NCBI RefSeq assembly: GCF_029626225.1
Contig: NZ_JARUBP010000001.1
Location: forward strand, 1,922,001 to 1,986,000
Source of the DNA: Asanoa sp. WMMD1127
Lineage (GTDB): Bacteria; Actinomycetota; Actinomycetes; Mycobacteriales; Micromonosporaceae
Reading direction: 5' to 3'
Length of the DNA: 64,000 bases
Shown: positions 8,292 to 15,671 of the stretch, one piece after another
Numbering within the stretch: position 1 is the stretch's first letter
How the letters are laid out: the number at the start of each line of letters is the position of its first letter
The notes under the pieces: model-generated
Databases searched by the model: none
The model's input: the letters and a program-made list of their open reading frames with translations, nothing else
Told to the model about the DNA's origin: nothing
Program-made: the position numbers and the translations under genes

Positions 8292-8984
8292 GTGTTTGGT
8301 ATCCGGCGGAAGACTCATGCCGAGTTGATCCGTTCCGAGCTCGGCGACAGCCTCGAGCATTTGAAGGCGGCCGCGGGTCATGCGGCCGGCGGGGTCAACA
8401 CGGCGGTCCGGCCGCGTGTCGACGCCGCCCGTGACTTCGTCGTTCCGTCGGCGACCCGGGTCCGCGACGCGGCCGGCAGCGGCTGGGAGTCGACCGTGTC
8501 CTCGGTCGTCCCGTTGGCCGCGTCGGCGGGTCACAAGACCCGGCACGCCGCGAAGGCGGTACGCCGGTCGAAGGGCGCGAAGAGCAACGGCAAGCGGGCC
8601 GAGAAGCTGGTCGAGGCGTCGTCCAGCCGCCGCTGGCCGATCGTCGCCGCGATCGTCGTCGCGGGCGCCGCGTTCGGGGCCGCGGCGATCATGCGTCGCA
8701 AGCGGCAGCAGCAGTGGGACGAGTACGACCCGAGCCGCTCCCTGGACGCGGCCCGGTCCAGCACCGGCGGCGCGGGTGGCGGCGGCCGGGGCCACAGCCA
8801 CGGCCGGATCGGTGACGCGGCCGACGCGGCCAAGTCGTCGGTGCGCAGCGCCGCGGCGACCGCCAAGGACGCCGCCGCGACCGCCAAGAGCCGGCTCTCG
8901 TCGTCGTCGAGCTCGACGACGCCGCAGACCACGGACCCGACGGCGAGCAGCGAACACCTGAACTCGCCCAACGGCCGCAACTGA
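8292..8984 (+). CDS. DUF5324-like actinobacterial membrane protein
   Basis: 230 aa from the GTG at 8292. An upstream extension to 8190 is rejected because AGGAAGG lies about 10 nt before this GTG and because the residues from FGIRRKTHAELIRSELG onward look like a natural start. It has an Ala-rich amphipathic first half, a single TM helix (about 117-137, WPIVAAIVVAGAAFGAAAIM), a basic RRKRQQQ stop-transfer, then a low-complexity Ala/Ser/Thr tail. The pattern matches the Streptomyces/Micromonospora DUF5324 group, whose function is unknown. A strong terminator follows. Confidence 0.75.
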   Translation: MFGIRRKTHAELIRSELGDSLEHLKAAAGHAAGGVNTAVRPRVDAARDFVVPSATRVRDAAGSGWESTVSSVVPLAASAGHKTRHAAKAVRRSKGAKSNGKRAEKLVEASSSRRWPIVAAIVVAGAAFGAAAIMRRKRQQQWDEYDPSRSLDAARSSTGGAGGGGRGHSHGRIGDAADAAKSSVRSAAATAKDAAATAKSRLSSSSSSTTPQTTDPTASSEHLNSPNGRN

Positions 8985-8998
8985 GTGCACGAAGCGAC

Positions 8999-9028
8999 AA
9001 GGCCCCGGTCACAGTCGACCGGGGCCTT
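8999..9028. terminator. Bidirectional hairpin terminator
   Basis: A perfect 12-bp stem (AAGGCCCCGGTC at 8999-9010 pairs with 9017-9028) with a 6-nt loop and a short T run lies between convergent genes ending at 8984 and 9040. Confidence 0.85.
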
Positions 9029-9039
9029 TCGCGCGGTGA

Positions 9040-10173
9040 CTAAAGCCAGCCGGAGCGGCGGAACCAGCGGTAGAGGATGATCGCGGCGATCAGCATCAGG
9101 GTGAGCACGGCCGGATAGCCGTACTGCCAGCGGAACTCGGGCATGTCCGGGAAGTTCATGCCGTAGATGCCGGCGATGAAGGTCTCCACGGCGAAGATGG
9201 CGGCCCAGGACGCGATCTTGCGCATGTCGTTGTTCTGCTCGACGGAGACCTGCGCCAACCGTGCCTGGAGGATCGAGTTGAGCAGGTCGTCGTAGCCGTT
9301 CACCTGCTCGGCGACCCGGATCAGGTGGTCCTGCACGTCGCGGAAGAACCGCCGGATCTCCTTGGGCACGTGCCGGTTGGTCGACTCGGTGAGCTGCATG
9401 ATCGGCCGGAGCAGCGGGACCACGGCCCGCTTGAACTCGACCAGCTCGCGCTTCATTTGGTAGATCCGCTGGATCCGGCCCTGCACCTGGCGGGCGAAGA
9501 CCTGGGTCTCCAGGTCGTCGAGGTCGTCCTCGATCCGGTCGCTGACGTCGATGTAGAGGTCGACGACGTGGTCGGCGATGGCGTACGCGACCGCCCAGGG
9601 TCCCTGGGCCAGCAGCTCCTTGCGTTGCTCGAGCCCGGCCCGCACCGGCGCCAGCTTGCACGCGTCGCCGTGCCGCACCGTGATCACGAACTCCGGCCCG
9701 ATGAACAGCATCACCTGACCGGTCTCGACGACCTCCGTGTTCTCGGTCAGCTCGGTGTGCCGCACGTAACGCGCGGTCCGCAGCACCAGCGAGTTGATCT
9801 CGCCGAACTGCTCCAGCTTGGGCCGCTGCTCGGCGTGCACCGCGTCTTCGACGGCGAGCTCGTGCAGCTCGAAGGTCTCGGCGATGCCGGCCATCGTGGC
9901 GAGGCTCGGCTCGTGCAGCCCGATCCAGACGAACGCGTCGCCGGTCTCCGCACGCGCCGCGTGCAGCGCGTCCTCCGGCGCCCACTCGCCGGGCTGACGC
10001 ACGCCGTCGAGATACAGCGCACAGTCGACGATCTTGTCGCGACCCTTGAAACCGGGAGCGGGCACGGGCTTGGGTTCGGCCGGACCGAGGATGCGGGTCA
10101 TCGCGCGGACGGGATCGCTCCACGACCTGGTTCTGTGGCGAACCTGACCGGCCTTGTCGGCGTCGTTTGCCAT
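9040..10173 (-). CDS. corA: CorA-family divalent metal transporter
   Basis: 377 aa from the ATG at 10173, chosen because GGGAGG lies 7 nt upstream. An extended frame from 10200 is less likely. The large N-terminal cytoplasmic domain is rich in acidic and helical segments, including the long stalk helix region around QVFARQVQGRIQRIYQMKREL. Two C-terminal TM helices follow. TM1 ends in the family signature GMN (IYGMNFPDMPEF), and TM2 ends with the basic RWFRRSGWL. It is a homopentameric Mg2+ (or Co2+/Ni2+) channel. I see no Mg-sensing riboswitch in the short leader. Confidence 0.93.
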   Translation of the reverse strand: MANDADKAGQVRHRTRSWSDPVRAMTRILGPAEPKPVPAPGFKGRDKIVDCALYLDGVRQPGEWAPEDALHAARAETGDAFVWIGLHEPSLATMAGIAETFELHELAVEDAVHAEQRPKLEQFGEINSLVLRTARYVRHTELTENTEVVETGQVMLFIGPEFVITVRHGDACKLAPVRAGLEQRKELLAQGPWAVAYAIADHVVDLYIDVSDRIEDDLDDLETQVFARQVQGRIQRIYQMKRELVEFKRAVVPLLRPIMQLTESTNRHVPKEIRRFFRDVQDHLIRVAEQVNGYDDLLNSILQARLAQVSVEQNNDMRKIASWAAIFAVETFIAGIYGMNFPDMPEFRWQYGYPAVLTLMLIAAIILYRWFRRSGWL

Positions 10174-10219
10174 TGACACGCCTCCCTCCGAACCCGGCAA
10201 CCCGGATGGGCCGTAGAGC

Positions 10220-10225
10220 AGGCTA
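10220..10225 (-). promoter_or_regulatory. -10 element (TAGCCT) for corA
   Basis: TAGCCT on the minus strand lies about 47 nt before the corA ATG. It would give a leader of roughly 40 nt that includes the GGGAGG ribosome-binding site. The -35 is not clear. Confidence 0.35.
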
Positions 10226-10471
10226 CGCCCGGTAGGTGGCCGCAGCCCGTCAGGATCTCGTCAGGAAGGTGTGCGCAGCTCACCACCGCCCGGGGGGCGC
10301 CGGGTGGACCGGCCGCGTCGGGGGGTGGGTGCGAGCGGCCCACCCGGCGCCATCGGGGGCGGGGTAGTGCTGAGGGGGTCGGTCAGCCAAACAGGTGACA
10401 CCGGACCGACCGGTGGCTCGCATTGTTCACCGTCGACCCGTGCCGGAGCAGCCCCTCGTCACACGGATGGG

Positions 10472-10499
10472 GCACTCTGTCGGGAATCCGACAGAGTGC
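10472..10499. terminator. Perfect inverted repeat, probable terminator of the aminotransferase gene
   Basis: The 12-bp arm GCACTCTGTCGG (10472-10483) pairs perfectly with 10488-10499 across a 4-nt GAAT loop. It lies 15 bp past the stop of the leftward aminotransferase gene. There is no T tract, so it could instead be a protein-binding palindrome. Confidence 0.6.
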
Positions 10500-10514
10500 T
10501 GTTGGTCGTCCCCG

Positions 10515-11609
10515 TTAGCCGCGGATATCCTCGATGGCCGCCGCCAGGCGACGCACCCCTTCGTCGATCTCGTCGACCGTCACGGCCGAGTAGGCGAGCC
10601 GCAGCGCGTGCTTGCCGCCCTCGAGCAGGAAGTCGCTGCCCTTGACCACGGCCACGCCGCGCGCGGTCGCCGCGGGCAGCAGCTTGTCGACGTCGACGTC
10701 GTCCGGGAAGTCGACCCACAGGAAGTAGCCACCGTCGGGCTCGGTGAACGAGACGCCCGGAATGTGCTCGCGGAGCGCGCCGGCCAGCACCCGGACCCGC
10801 TCGGCGAGCGCCGCGCAGACGGTCTCGATGGACCGGTCGAGGTCACCGGCGACGGCGAACTGGTAGACGATCGCCTGCGCCACCATGCCCGGCGAGATGT
10901 AGAGGTTGGTGGCCTTCTTGGCGATGTCGGCGATCAGCGGCGCCGGCCCGACGAGGTAGCCGACCCGGACGCCCGGGCACACCGTCTTGGTGAAGCTGGA
11001 CGCGTGCACCACCACGCCCTTGTCGTCCATCGACAGCATCGAGGGCAGCGCGTCACCACGGAACCGGATGTCCGCGTACGGGTCGTCCTCGAAGATCGTG
11101 AAGCCGTACTCGGCGGCCAGGTCGAGCAGCGCGCGCCGCTTCTCCTCCGAGAGCGTGACACCGGCCGGGTTCTGGAAGTTCGGGATGATGTGGGCGAGCT
11201 TGGGGCGGACGCCCGACTCCAGCAGCTTGCGCAGCTCGTCGACGTCGATGCCGTCCGGCCCGGTGGTGACGGCGTGCACCTCGCCGCCCTTGGTGCGCAG
11301 GTTGAGCAGCGTGCGGTCGTAGGTCGGCCGCTCCACCACGACCGCGTCGCCGGGGCCGACCAGGTGGTCGAAGAGGAACGCGTCGGCCTGCAGCGAGCCG
11401 TTGGTGACCAGCACCTGCTCCGGGGCGACGCCGTGCTTCTCGGCGATCCACTTGCGCAGCGGGAGGTAGCCGACGGACGTGCCGTAGGCGGTGACGCCAC
11501 CCGGGTCGGCGTCGAAGGCGCGCACGGCGGCGGCCTTGAGCCCTTCGATGTCGACGATGTCCAGCGAGGGCGCCCCACGGGCGAACGAGATGAGCTGCGC
11601 GGCGGTCAT
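10515..11609 (-). CDS. PLP-dependent aminotransferase (class I/II, 2-aminoadipate/MocR-like branch)
   Basis: 364 aa. It has fold-type I features: the N-terminal YGTSVGYLPLRKWIAE and TNGSLQADAFLFDHLVGPGD region, NFQNPAGVTLS (substrate/PLP Asn), EDDPYADIRF, and SSFTKTVCPGVRVGY containing the Schiff-base Lys. There is no N-terminal GntR domain, so it is the stand-alone enzyme and not a MocR regulator. Relatives transfer amino groups from amino acids such as 2-aminoadipate, aromatic or branched-chain substrates to 2-oxoglutarate. Substrate specificity cannot be read here. It has a leaderless start (TACGCT, 8 nt upstream) and is the last gene of a leftward CBS / APH-like / aminotransferase run. 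Confidence 0.9.
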   Translation of the reverse strand: MTAAQLISFARGAPSLDIVDIEGLKAAAVRAFDADPGGVTAYGTSVGYLPLRKWIAEKHGVAPEQVLVTNGSLQADAFLFDHLVGPGDAVVVERPTYDRTLLNLRTKGGEVHAVTTGPDGIDVDELRKLLESGVRPKLAHIIPNFQNPAGVTLSEEKRRALLDLAAEYGFTIFEDDPYADIRFRGDALPSMLSMDDKGVVVHASSFTKTVCPGVRVGYLVGPAPLIADIAKKATNLYISPGMVAQAIVYQFAVAGDLDRSIETVCAALAERVRVLAGALREHIPGVSFTEPDGGYFLWVDFPDDVDVDKLLPAATARGVAVVKGSDFLLEGGKHALRLAYSAVTVDEIDEGVRRLAAAIEDIRG

Positions 11610-11617
11610 GGCTAACC

Positions 11618-11623
11618 AGCGTA
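11618..11623 (-). promoter_or_regulatory. -10 element (TACGCT) for the aminotransferase gene
   Basis: TACGCT on the minus strand ends 8 nt before the ATG at 11609, consistent with a leaderless mRNA. Confidence 0.5.
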
Positions 11624-11633
11624 GGCCCGCAGG

Positions 11634-12614
11634 TCAGTCGGGCAACGTGCGGGCGGTCGGCAGCACCCGGTCGATCCACCAGGCCAGCTCCGGCTGGTCG
11701 GTCGTCTTCGACCAGCCCAGCTGGACGAACGCGCCGAGCAGGGCCAGCTCCAGCTGCCGCTCCCACCAGCCGGCGGTGTCGACCTTGCGACGCTCCAGCG
11801 CGAGCCGGAACGCCTCGATCGTGTCGTTCTTCGACTCCGGCAGACGGCCGGCGTTGAGCGCGAGGTAGCCCGCCAGGTCGACGCAGCTGCCCGCGGCCCC
11901 GGCCCAGCCCCAGCCGAGCAGCGCGGTGCGACCGTCGGCCAGCGGGCGCAGGTTGCCGTAGCGCCAGTCGCCGTTGACCAGCGTCTTCGGGAGCCCGTCG
12001 AAGGCGGCCAGCAGGGGCGCCGGCTCGATCGCGAGGGCGAGCGCCACCTCGTGGGCCGCGGGCTGGTCGGCGGCGAGCGCGGCCCAGCCGACCACCAGGC
12101 CGTCGGCGCCGGAGCTGGCCTCCCGGATGCCGGTCGAGGGCGCGAGCGCGGTGTAACGGGCGCCCGGCGGGGCGAGCCCGACCGGGTCGGTGAAGTGCCA
12201 GAACCGGGCGTGCAGGGCGGCCATGTGGTCCAAAACGCGGCGGTGCCCTTCGAGATCGACATCCCACGGTACGGAGGACCGCGCCTCGTCGAGCACCAGC
12301 AGGTCAGCGATCTCGGTGGTGGGGTCCCAGCTCACGCCGGCGATCGTGTGGTCGACCGTGCGGGGCAGCCGGTCGAGCAGGCCGCCCTGCCACAGCAGCA
12401 CCGTCCAGGGCGCCCGGCCGTCGGCGCCGTCGCCCAGGGCGCGCATCACCCAGTCGAGTGGCCGCCCGAGCCGTTCGAGGCGGAACCGCTCGTCGCCGAT
12501 CGACAGCACCTCGGGGCCGTCGTCGTCGGGCGCGGGCTCACGGCGCACGGGTCGACCCGCCGCGACCGCCTGGATCATCTCGGTCGTCGAGCCGTGGACC
12601 GTGCGTCCCGTCAT
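11634..12614 (-). CDS. APH/phosphotransferase-fold protein with altered catalytic loop
   Basis: 326 aa. The C-terminal lobe looks like the aminoglycoside/choline phosphotransferase family. NGDWRYGNL (214-222) stands where HGDxxxxN is expected, keeping Asp216 and Asn221. The usual I-D-W (DFG-equivalent) position reads LLGWGWAG, with Gly234 in place of the metal-binding Asp. CVDLAGYL (Asp246) matches the downstream DLA motif. The N-terminal lobe is weakly conserved. Either this is a small-molecule kinase with a shifted metal ligand or an inactive member. It lies 24 bp from the CBS gene upstream and the aminotransferase downstream. The substrate is unknown. Confidence 0.7.
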   Translation of the reverse strand: MTGRTVHGSTTEMIQAVAAGRPVRREPAPDDDGPEVLSIGDERFRLERLGRPLDWVMRALGDGADGRAPWTVLLWQGGLLDRLPRTVDHTIAGVSWDPTTEIADLLVLDEARSSVPWDVDLEGHRRVLDHMAALHARFWHFTDPVGLAPPGARYTALAPSTGIREASSGADGLVVGWAALAADQPAAHEVALALAIEPAPLLAAFDGLPKTLVNGDWRYGNLRPLADGRTALLGWGWAGAAGSCVDLAGYLALNAGRLPESKNDTIEAFRLALERRKVDTAGWWERQLELALLGAFVQLGWSKTTDQPELAWWIDRVLPTARTLPD

Positions 12615-12638
12615 ACCGCTCAGTTTGCCGCCAAATGA

Positions 12639-13025
12639 TCAGACGCGCTCGCGGTCCGCCGCCCAGACCCGCATGATGTCGCGAACGGAAACCACCCCGA
12701 TCACCTCGGTGCCCTCGAGCACCACGAGGTGCCGGAAGCCGCCGCGGGACATCGCCAGCGCCGCCTCTTCGAGCGTCCACTCAGGACCGGCATAGACCAC
12801 GTCCCAGGTGATGTGGGCGCCGACCGTCTCCACGTCGGGGTCGAGGTTGCCGCCTATCGCGTAGAGCACGTCGCGTTCGGTCATGATGCCGATCCCTTGG
12901 GCGTCCGGATCGACGACGATGGCGGACCCCACCCGGCGGGTGGCCATCATGCTGGCGGCCTGCCGGAGCGTGTGTTCGGGACCGACCACGAGAACCTGCT
13001 TGGACATGGCATCACGAACCTGCAT
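12639..13025 (-). CDS. Tandem CBS-domain protein
   Basis: 128 aa, which is just two CBS domains (about 1-60 and 68-126), with the characteristic motifs TLRQAASMMATRRVGSAIVVD...GIMTERDVL and TLEEAALAMSRGGFRHLVVL...GVVSVRDIMR. Stand-alone CBS pairs bind adenine nucleotides and act as energy or redox sensors. No partner domain is fused. It has a clear ribosome-binding site (AAGGGGG) about 7 nt before the ATG. It is the first of three leftward genes. A functional link to the APH-like protein is only positional. Confidence 0.9.
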   Translation of the reverse strand: MQVRDAMSKQVLVVGPEHTLRQAASMMATRRVGSAIVVDPDAQGIGIMTERDVLYAIGGNLDPDVETVGAHITWDVVYAGPEWTLEEAALAMSRGGFRHLVVLEGTEVIGVVSVRDIMRVWAADRERV

Positions 13026-13097
13026 GACACATCCCCCTTGAAGGCCACCGTACGGACATAGTGGTCCTGCCGGGACAGAACCACAAGACTTGCGCCG

Positions 13098-13940
13098 TCA
13101 GCCCGCCTGTCGTACCAGGGGCAACACCTCGGCGCCGAGCCACGCGACCCGCTCGTCCCGACCGGCCCCAGGGACCGCGAAGTTGAACGCCGTGAACCCC
13201 AGCCGCACGTAGCTCAGCAGTGTCTCGGCCACCTCGTCGGCCCCGCCCGCCGGCACGTCGAGGTAATAGCAGCCGCTGATCTCCTCGATGGACCGGCCGG
13301 CGGCGTCAGCCGCGCGGGCGATGCGCTCCCGCATGGCCGGGATGGCCTCCGGCGGTGCGTGGCCGAGCGACGGGATCCAGCCGTCGGCGAGCCGGCCGGT
13401 CATCGCCAGCGCCCGCGGGCCGTAGGTGCCGACCCAGATCGGGATCGGCCGCTCCGGGCGGGGCGTGATGGTGGCGTCCTCCGTGTGGTGGATCCGCCCG
13501 GCGAAGGTCAGCGAGGGCTGCGTCCACAGCCCACGGATCACCTGGATCGCCTCGGTGAGCCCGTCGACCTTGTCGCGCGGCGACGGCACCCCGATGCCGA
13601 ACGCGCGGAACTCGTGGTCGGCCGAGCCGCCGCCGAGGCCGAGCCCCAGCAGCCGGCCGCCGGAGAGCCGGTCGAGCGTCTCGGCCATCTTCGCCACCAT
13701 CGGCGGCCGGCGGTAGGGCACGCCGAGCACCCGCGGCAGCACCCGCAACCGCTGCGTGTTGGCCAGCAGCCAGGTGAGCAACGTCCAGTTCTCGAAGCCG
13801 GGGTCGGTGCCGCAGGGGTGGTCGTTGGCCGACACGAAGTCGAAGCCGGCGGCCTCGGCGGCGCGGGCGGCGGCGACCGGTTCGACGAACAACTCACCGG
13901 CGCCGGTGGTCGCGGGCACGTCCAGTCCGAACAAGATCAT
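13098..13940 (-). CDS. LLM-class (luciferase-like) flavin-dependent oxidoreductase
   Basis: 280 aa from the ATG at 13940, preceded by a GGAGAG ribosome-binding site. A longer open frame runs to 14444 but overlaps the YczE gene and is rejected. It has the bacterial luciferase-like TIM barrel: ARAAEAAGFDFVSANDHP, the NTQRLRVLPRVLGVPYRRPPMVAKMAETLDRLSGGR-type region, GLGLGGGSADHEF and IPIWVGTYGPRALAMTGRLADGW. Many actinobacterial members use F420 rather than FMN, and the cofactor is not resolved here. ATGA overlap with the upstream yczE-like gene shows one operon under the MarR-controlled promoter. A detoxification or redox role is plausible. Confidence 0.88.
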   Translation of the reverse strand: MILFGLDVPATTGAGELFVEPVAAARAAEAAGFDFVSANDHPCGTDPGFENWTLLTWLLANTQRLRVLPRVLGVPYRRPPMVAKMAETLDRLSGGRLLGLGLGGGSADHEFRAFGIGVPSPRDKVDGLTEAIQVIRGLWTQPSLTFAGRIHHTEDATITPRPERPIPIWVGTYGPRALAMTGRLADGWIPSLGHAPPEAIPAMRERIARAADAAGRSIEEISGCYYLDVPAGGADEVAETLLSYVRLGFTAFNFAVPGAGRDERVAWLGAEVLPLVRQAG

Positions 13941-14536
13941 GCTGTCTCTCCATTCGCGACGGGGCGCGGTGCGATGGTCAGCCGGGGCAGGAAGACCCCG
14001 ACCAAAGGCCCGATGGCCAGGGCGTACGCGATCGTGCCGAAGCCGACCGAGCCACCGAGCGCGAACCCGATGGCCAGCACGGCGAGCTCGATGCCGGTGC
14101 GGACGAGCCGGATCGAGTGGCCGCGGGCGGCGAGGCCGGTCATCAGCCCGTCGCGCGGGCCGGGGCCGAGGCCGGCGCCGACGTAGAGGCCGGTCGCGAC
14201 CGCGTTGGCGAGGATGCCGGCGACCAGCAGCCCGATGCGGGCCGCCAACGGGTCGATCTCCGGCAGCAACCACAGCGTGCCGTCGGTGACCAGGCCGACC
14301 ACGACGACGTTGGCGACCGTGCCGATGCCCGGCCGTTGCCGCAGCGGGATCCAGAGCAGCAGCACCACGACCGCGGTGAGGTTGACGACCAACCCGATGG
14401 ACAGCCCGACCCGCTCGGCGACGCCCTGGTGGAAGACGTCCCACGGCCCGAGGCCGAGGTCGGCCCGCACCATCAGCGCGAGGCTGATGCCGAAGAGCAC
14501 CAGTCCGGCGAAGAGCCGCAGCAACCTGTTTGACAT
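13937..14536 (-). CDS. YczE/YitT-like membrane protein
   Basis: 199 aa with about five or six TM helices. The opening RLFAGLVLFGISLALMVRA is followed by DLGLGPWDVFHQGVA, the signature of the YczE/YyaS family. Further glycine-rich motifs (GAGLGPGPRDGLMTGLAAR, GTIAYALAIGPLVGVFLP) repeat the same GLGP pattern, showing an internal duplication typical of the family. The biochemical role is not established. It is leaderless: TAGTCT ends 7 nt upstream of the ATG. The start codon itself lies inside the first copy of the palindrome bound by the presumed MarR repressor. It is co-transcribed with the LLM oxidoreductase. Confidence 0.85.
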   Translation of the reverse strand: MSNRLLRLFAGLVLFGISLALMVRADLGLGPWDVFHQGVAERVGLSIGLVVNLTAVVVLLLWIPLRQRPGIGTVANVVVVGLVTDGTLWLLPEIDPLAARIGLLVAGILANAVATGLYVGAGLGPGPRDGLMTGLAARGHSIRLVRTGIELAVLAIGFALGGSVGFGTIAYALAIGPLVGVFLPRLTIAPRPVANGETA

Positions 14537-14546
14537 GTCAAGCAGA
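14526..14546. repeat. Operator copy 1 (palindrome in 21-bp direct repeat)
   Basis: First of two identical 21-bp units. The core TTGACATGTCAA (14530-14541) is a perfect 12-bp palindrome. It covers the start codon and predicted transcription start of the yczE-like gene. Confidence 0.85.
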
Positions 14547-14573
14547 CTAGGCGCGTTCTGTTTGACATGTCAA
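14544..14573 (-). promoter_or_regulatory. Promoter of the yczE-LLM operon
   Basis: Minus-strand -35 TTGACA (14573-14568, one half of palindrome copy 2), an 18-bp spacer and -10 TAGTCT (14549-14544). The ATG at 14536 follows 7 nt later, so the mRNA is leaderless. Confidence 0.75.
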
Positions 14574-14578
14574 GCAGA
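14558..14578. repeat. Operator copy 2 (palindrome in 21-bp direct repeat)
   Basis: It is identical to the unit at 14526-14546 and centred 32 bp (about three helical turns) away. Its two half-sites are the back-to-back -35 hexamers of the two divergent promoters. Confidence 0.85.
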
Positions 14579-14589
14579 GTGTCTAGGCT
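14562..14589 (+). promoter_or_regulatory. Promoter of the marR-like gene
   Basis: -35 TTGACA (14562-14567), a 16-bp spacer and -10 TAGGCT (14584-14589). The ATG at 14596 follows after 6 nt, giving a leaderless transcript. The -35 is embedded in operator copy 2, predicting autorepression. Confidence 0.75.
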
Positions 14590-14595
14590 GATGTG

Positions 14596-15111
14596 ATGAC
14601 CCGCTGGTTGACCGACGACGAGATGCGCGCCTGGCTCGGCTACCGGCGGCTGCGCACGCTGCTCGACCTCCAGATCACCCGCGACCTGGCGGCCGACTCG
14701 GGGCTCTCCGACGCCGACTACGACGTGCTCTCGACCGTCTCCGACGCGCCCGGCCACCGGATGCGGCTCGGCGAGCTCGCCAGCGCGATCCGCTGGTCGG
14801 TCAGCCGCCTGTCCCACCACGTCAGCCGGATGCAGCAGCGCGGCCTGGTCACCCGCGACGACTTCGCCGGCGACGGCCGCAGCGCCACGGTGGTGCTCAC
14901 CGACGCGGGCTGGGCGACCATCCAGGCCGCGGCCCGGTTGCACGTGGCGTCCGTCCGGCGGCACTTCATCGACCTGCTCGACCCGGCCGACCTGGCCGCG
15001 CTGACCCGGATCTCCGGCAAGGTGCTGGCCCACCTGGAGCGGGCGACGCCGCCGGACCCCGCTCGTCGTGGCAGCCCGCGCACACAGCGCGAAGGAGCCG
15101 CCGGCCGCTAG
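14596..15111 (+). CDS. MarR-family transcriptional regulator
   Basis: 171 aa from the ATG at 14596. The in-frame GTG at 14593 is too close to the -10 to be used. It has a winged helix-turn-helix with MarR pattern: DADYDVLSTVSDAPGHRMRLGELA, then IRWSVSRLSHHVSRMQQRGLVTR as recognition helix, the wing DDFAGDGRSATVVLTDAGW, and dimerisation helices on both sides. It should act as a homodimer on the 12-bp palindromes between itself and the divergent yczE-LLM operon, repressing both. The inducing ligand is unknown. The geometry (operators on the -35 elements and on the start codon) strongly supports this assignment. Confidence 0.92.
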   Translation: MTRWLTDDEMRAWLGYRRLRTLLDLQITRDLAADSGLSDADYDVLSTVSDAPGHRMRLGELASAIRWSVSRLSHHVSRMQQRGLVTRDDFAGDGRSATVVLTDAGWATIQAAARLHVASVRRHFIDLLDPADLAALTRISGKVLAHLERATPPDPARRGSPRTQREGAAGR

Positions 15112-15132
15112 CAGGAAATGGATCGCGCTGAC

Positions 15133-15138
15133 TAGATT
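15133..15138 (+). promoter_or_regulatory. -10 element (TAGATT) for the Nudix gene
   Basis: TAGATT ends 6 nt before the GTG at 15145, consistent with leaderless transcription. Confidence 0.45.
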
Positions 15139-15144
15139 CGGTGC

Positions 15145-15594
15145 GTGGCCGTCGAACCTTTGCTCTGCGCCGCAGGCGTGATCGTCGACGACGACGGGCG
15201 GGTGTTCATCCAGCGACGCTCCGCGACCCGCAAGCTGTTCCCCGACACCTGGGACATCGTCGGCGGCCATCTGGAGCCGGGCGAGAGCCTCGAGGAAGCG
15301 CTGCACCGCGAGGTCACCGAGGAGACCGGCTGGCGGGTGTCGATCGTGCTCGGCACCATCGGCGAACACCGCTATCTGGGCAACGACGGGCTGGAGCGGC
15401 TGGAGACCGACTTCCTGATCCGGGTCGACGGTGACCTGGCCCGGCCCCGCCTCGAGGCGGGCAAACACACCGCCTTCCGGTGGATCACGCGCGACGAGGT
15501 CGACGTGCTGGACGAGAACAACGGCATCGACGACGGTCTCGTTCGCCAGATCGTCGAGGGCGGTTTCGCCCTTTTGCGCCAGATCGGCTTGTAG
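15145..15594 (+). CDS. NUDIX hydrolase
   Basis: 149 aa. A complete Nudix box is visible at about residues 39-61 (GHLEPGESLEEALHREVTEE followed by TGW), with the REVTEE metal-binding core. The N-terminal strand pattern LLCAAGVIVDDDGRVFIQRR is like that of MutT/ADP-ribose-type enzymes. It hydrolyses a nucleoside diphosphate linked to some moiety X using Mg2+. The substrate cannot be inferred. No signal peptide. It precedes the nucleotidyltransferase/dehydrogenase/CDP-alcohol cluster by 77 bp but has its own leaderless-type promoter, so membership is uncertain. Confidence 0.9.
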   Translation: MAVEPLLCAAGVIVDDDGRVFIQRRSATRKLFPDTWDIVGGHLEPGESLEEALHREVTEETGWRVSIVLGTIGEHRYLGNDGLERLETDFLIRVDGDLARPRLEAGKHTAFRWITRDEVDVLDENNGIDDGLVRQIVEGGFALLRQIGL

Positions 15595-15671
15595 GCCAGC
15601 GCACCGCTATCCTCCTGTCGGGAAGAGTTTTCTTCCCGTACACCTGCTGCACCCCCTGGAGGAAGCGCCGG

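Larger units (their letters stand above)
10174..10514. other. 341-bp intergenic region
   Basis: It holds the corA leader and promoter on the left (TAGCCT, 10225-10220 minus) and a perfect inverted repeat at 10472-10499 on the right. The middle (about 10260-10460) is GC-rich and contains nothing I can call: no credible small ORF with an RBS, no tRNA, and no recognisable riboswitch. Confidence 0.6.

Noticed and set aside
10174-10514. Mg2+ riboswitch or small gene upstream of corA
   Set aside because: No M-box-like helices and a short leader. Open frames here lack an RBS and coding character.
13941-14444. N-terminal extension of the LLM oxidoreductase frame
   Set aside because: It would overlap the yczE-like gene. 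The ATG at 13940 has a ribosome-binding site and an ATGA junction.
14526-14578. Possible CRISPR or phase-variable repeats
   Set aside because: Only two units, palindromic, and exactly placed on promoter elements. They are operators, not an array.
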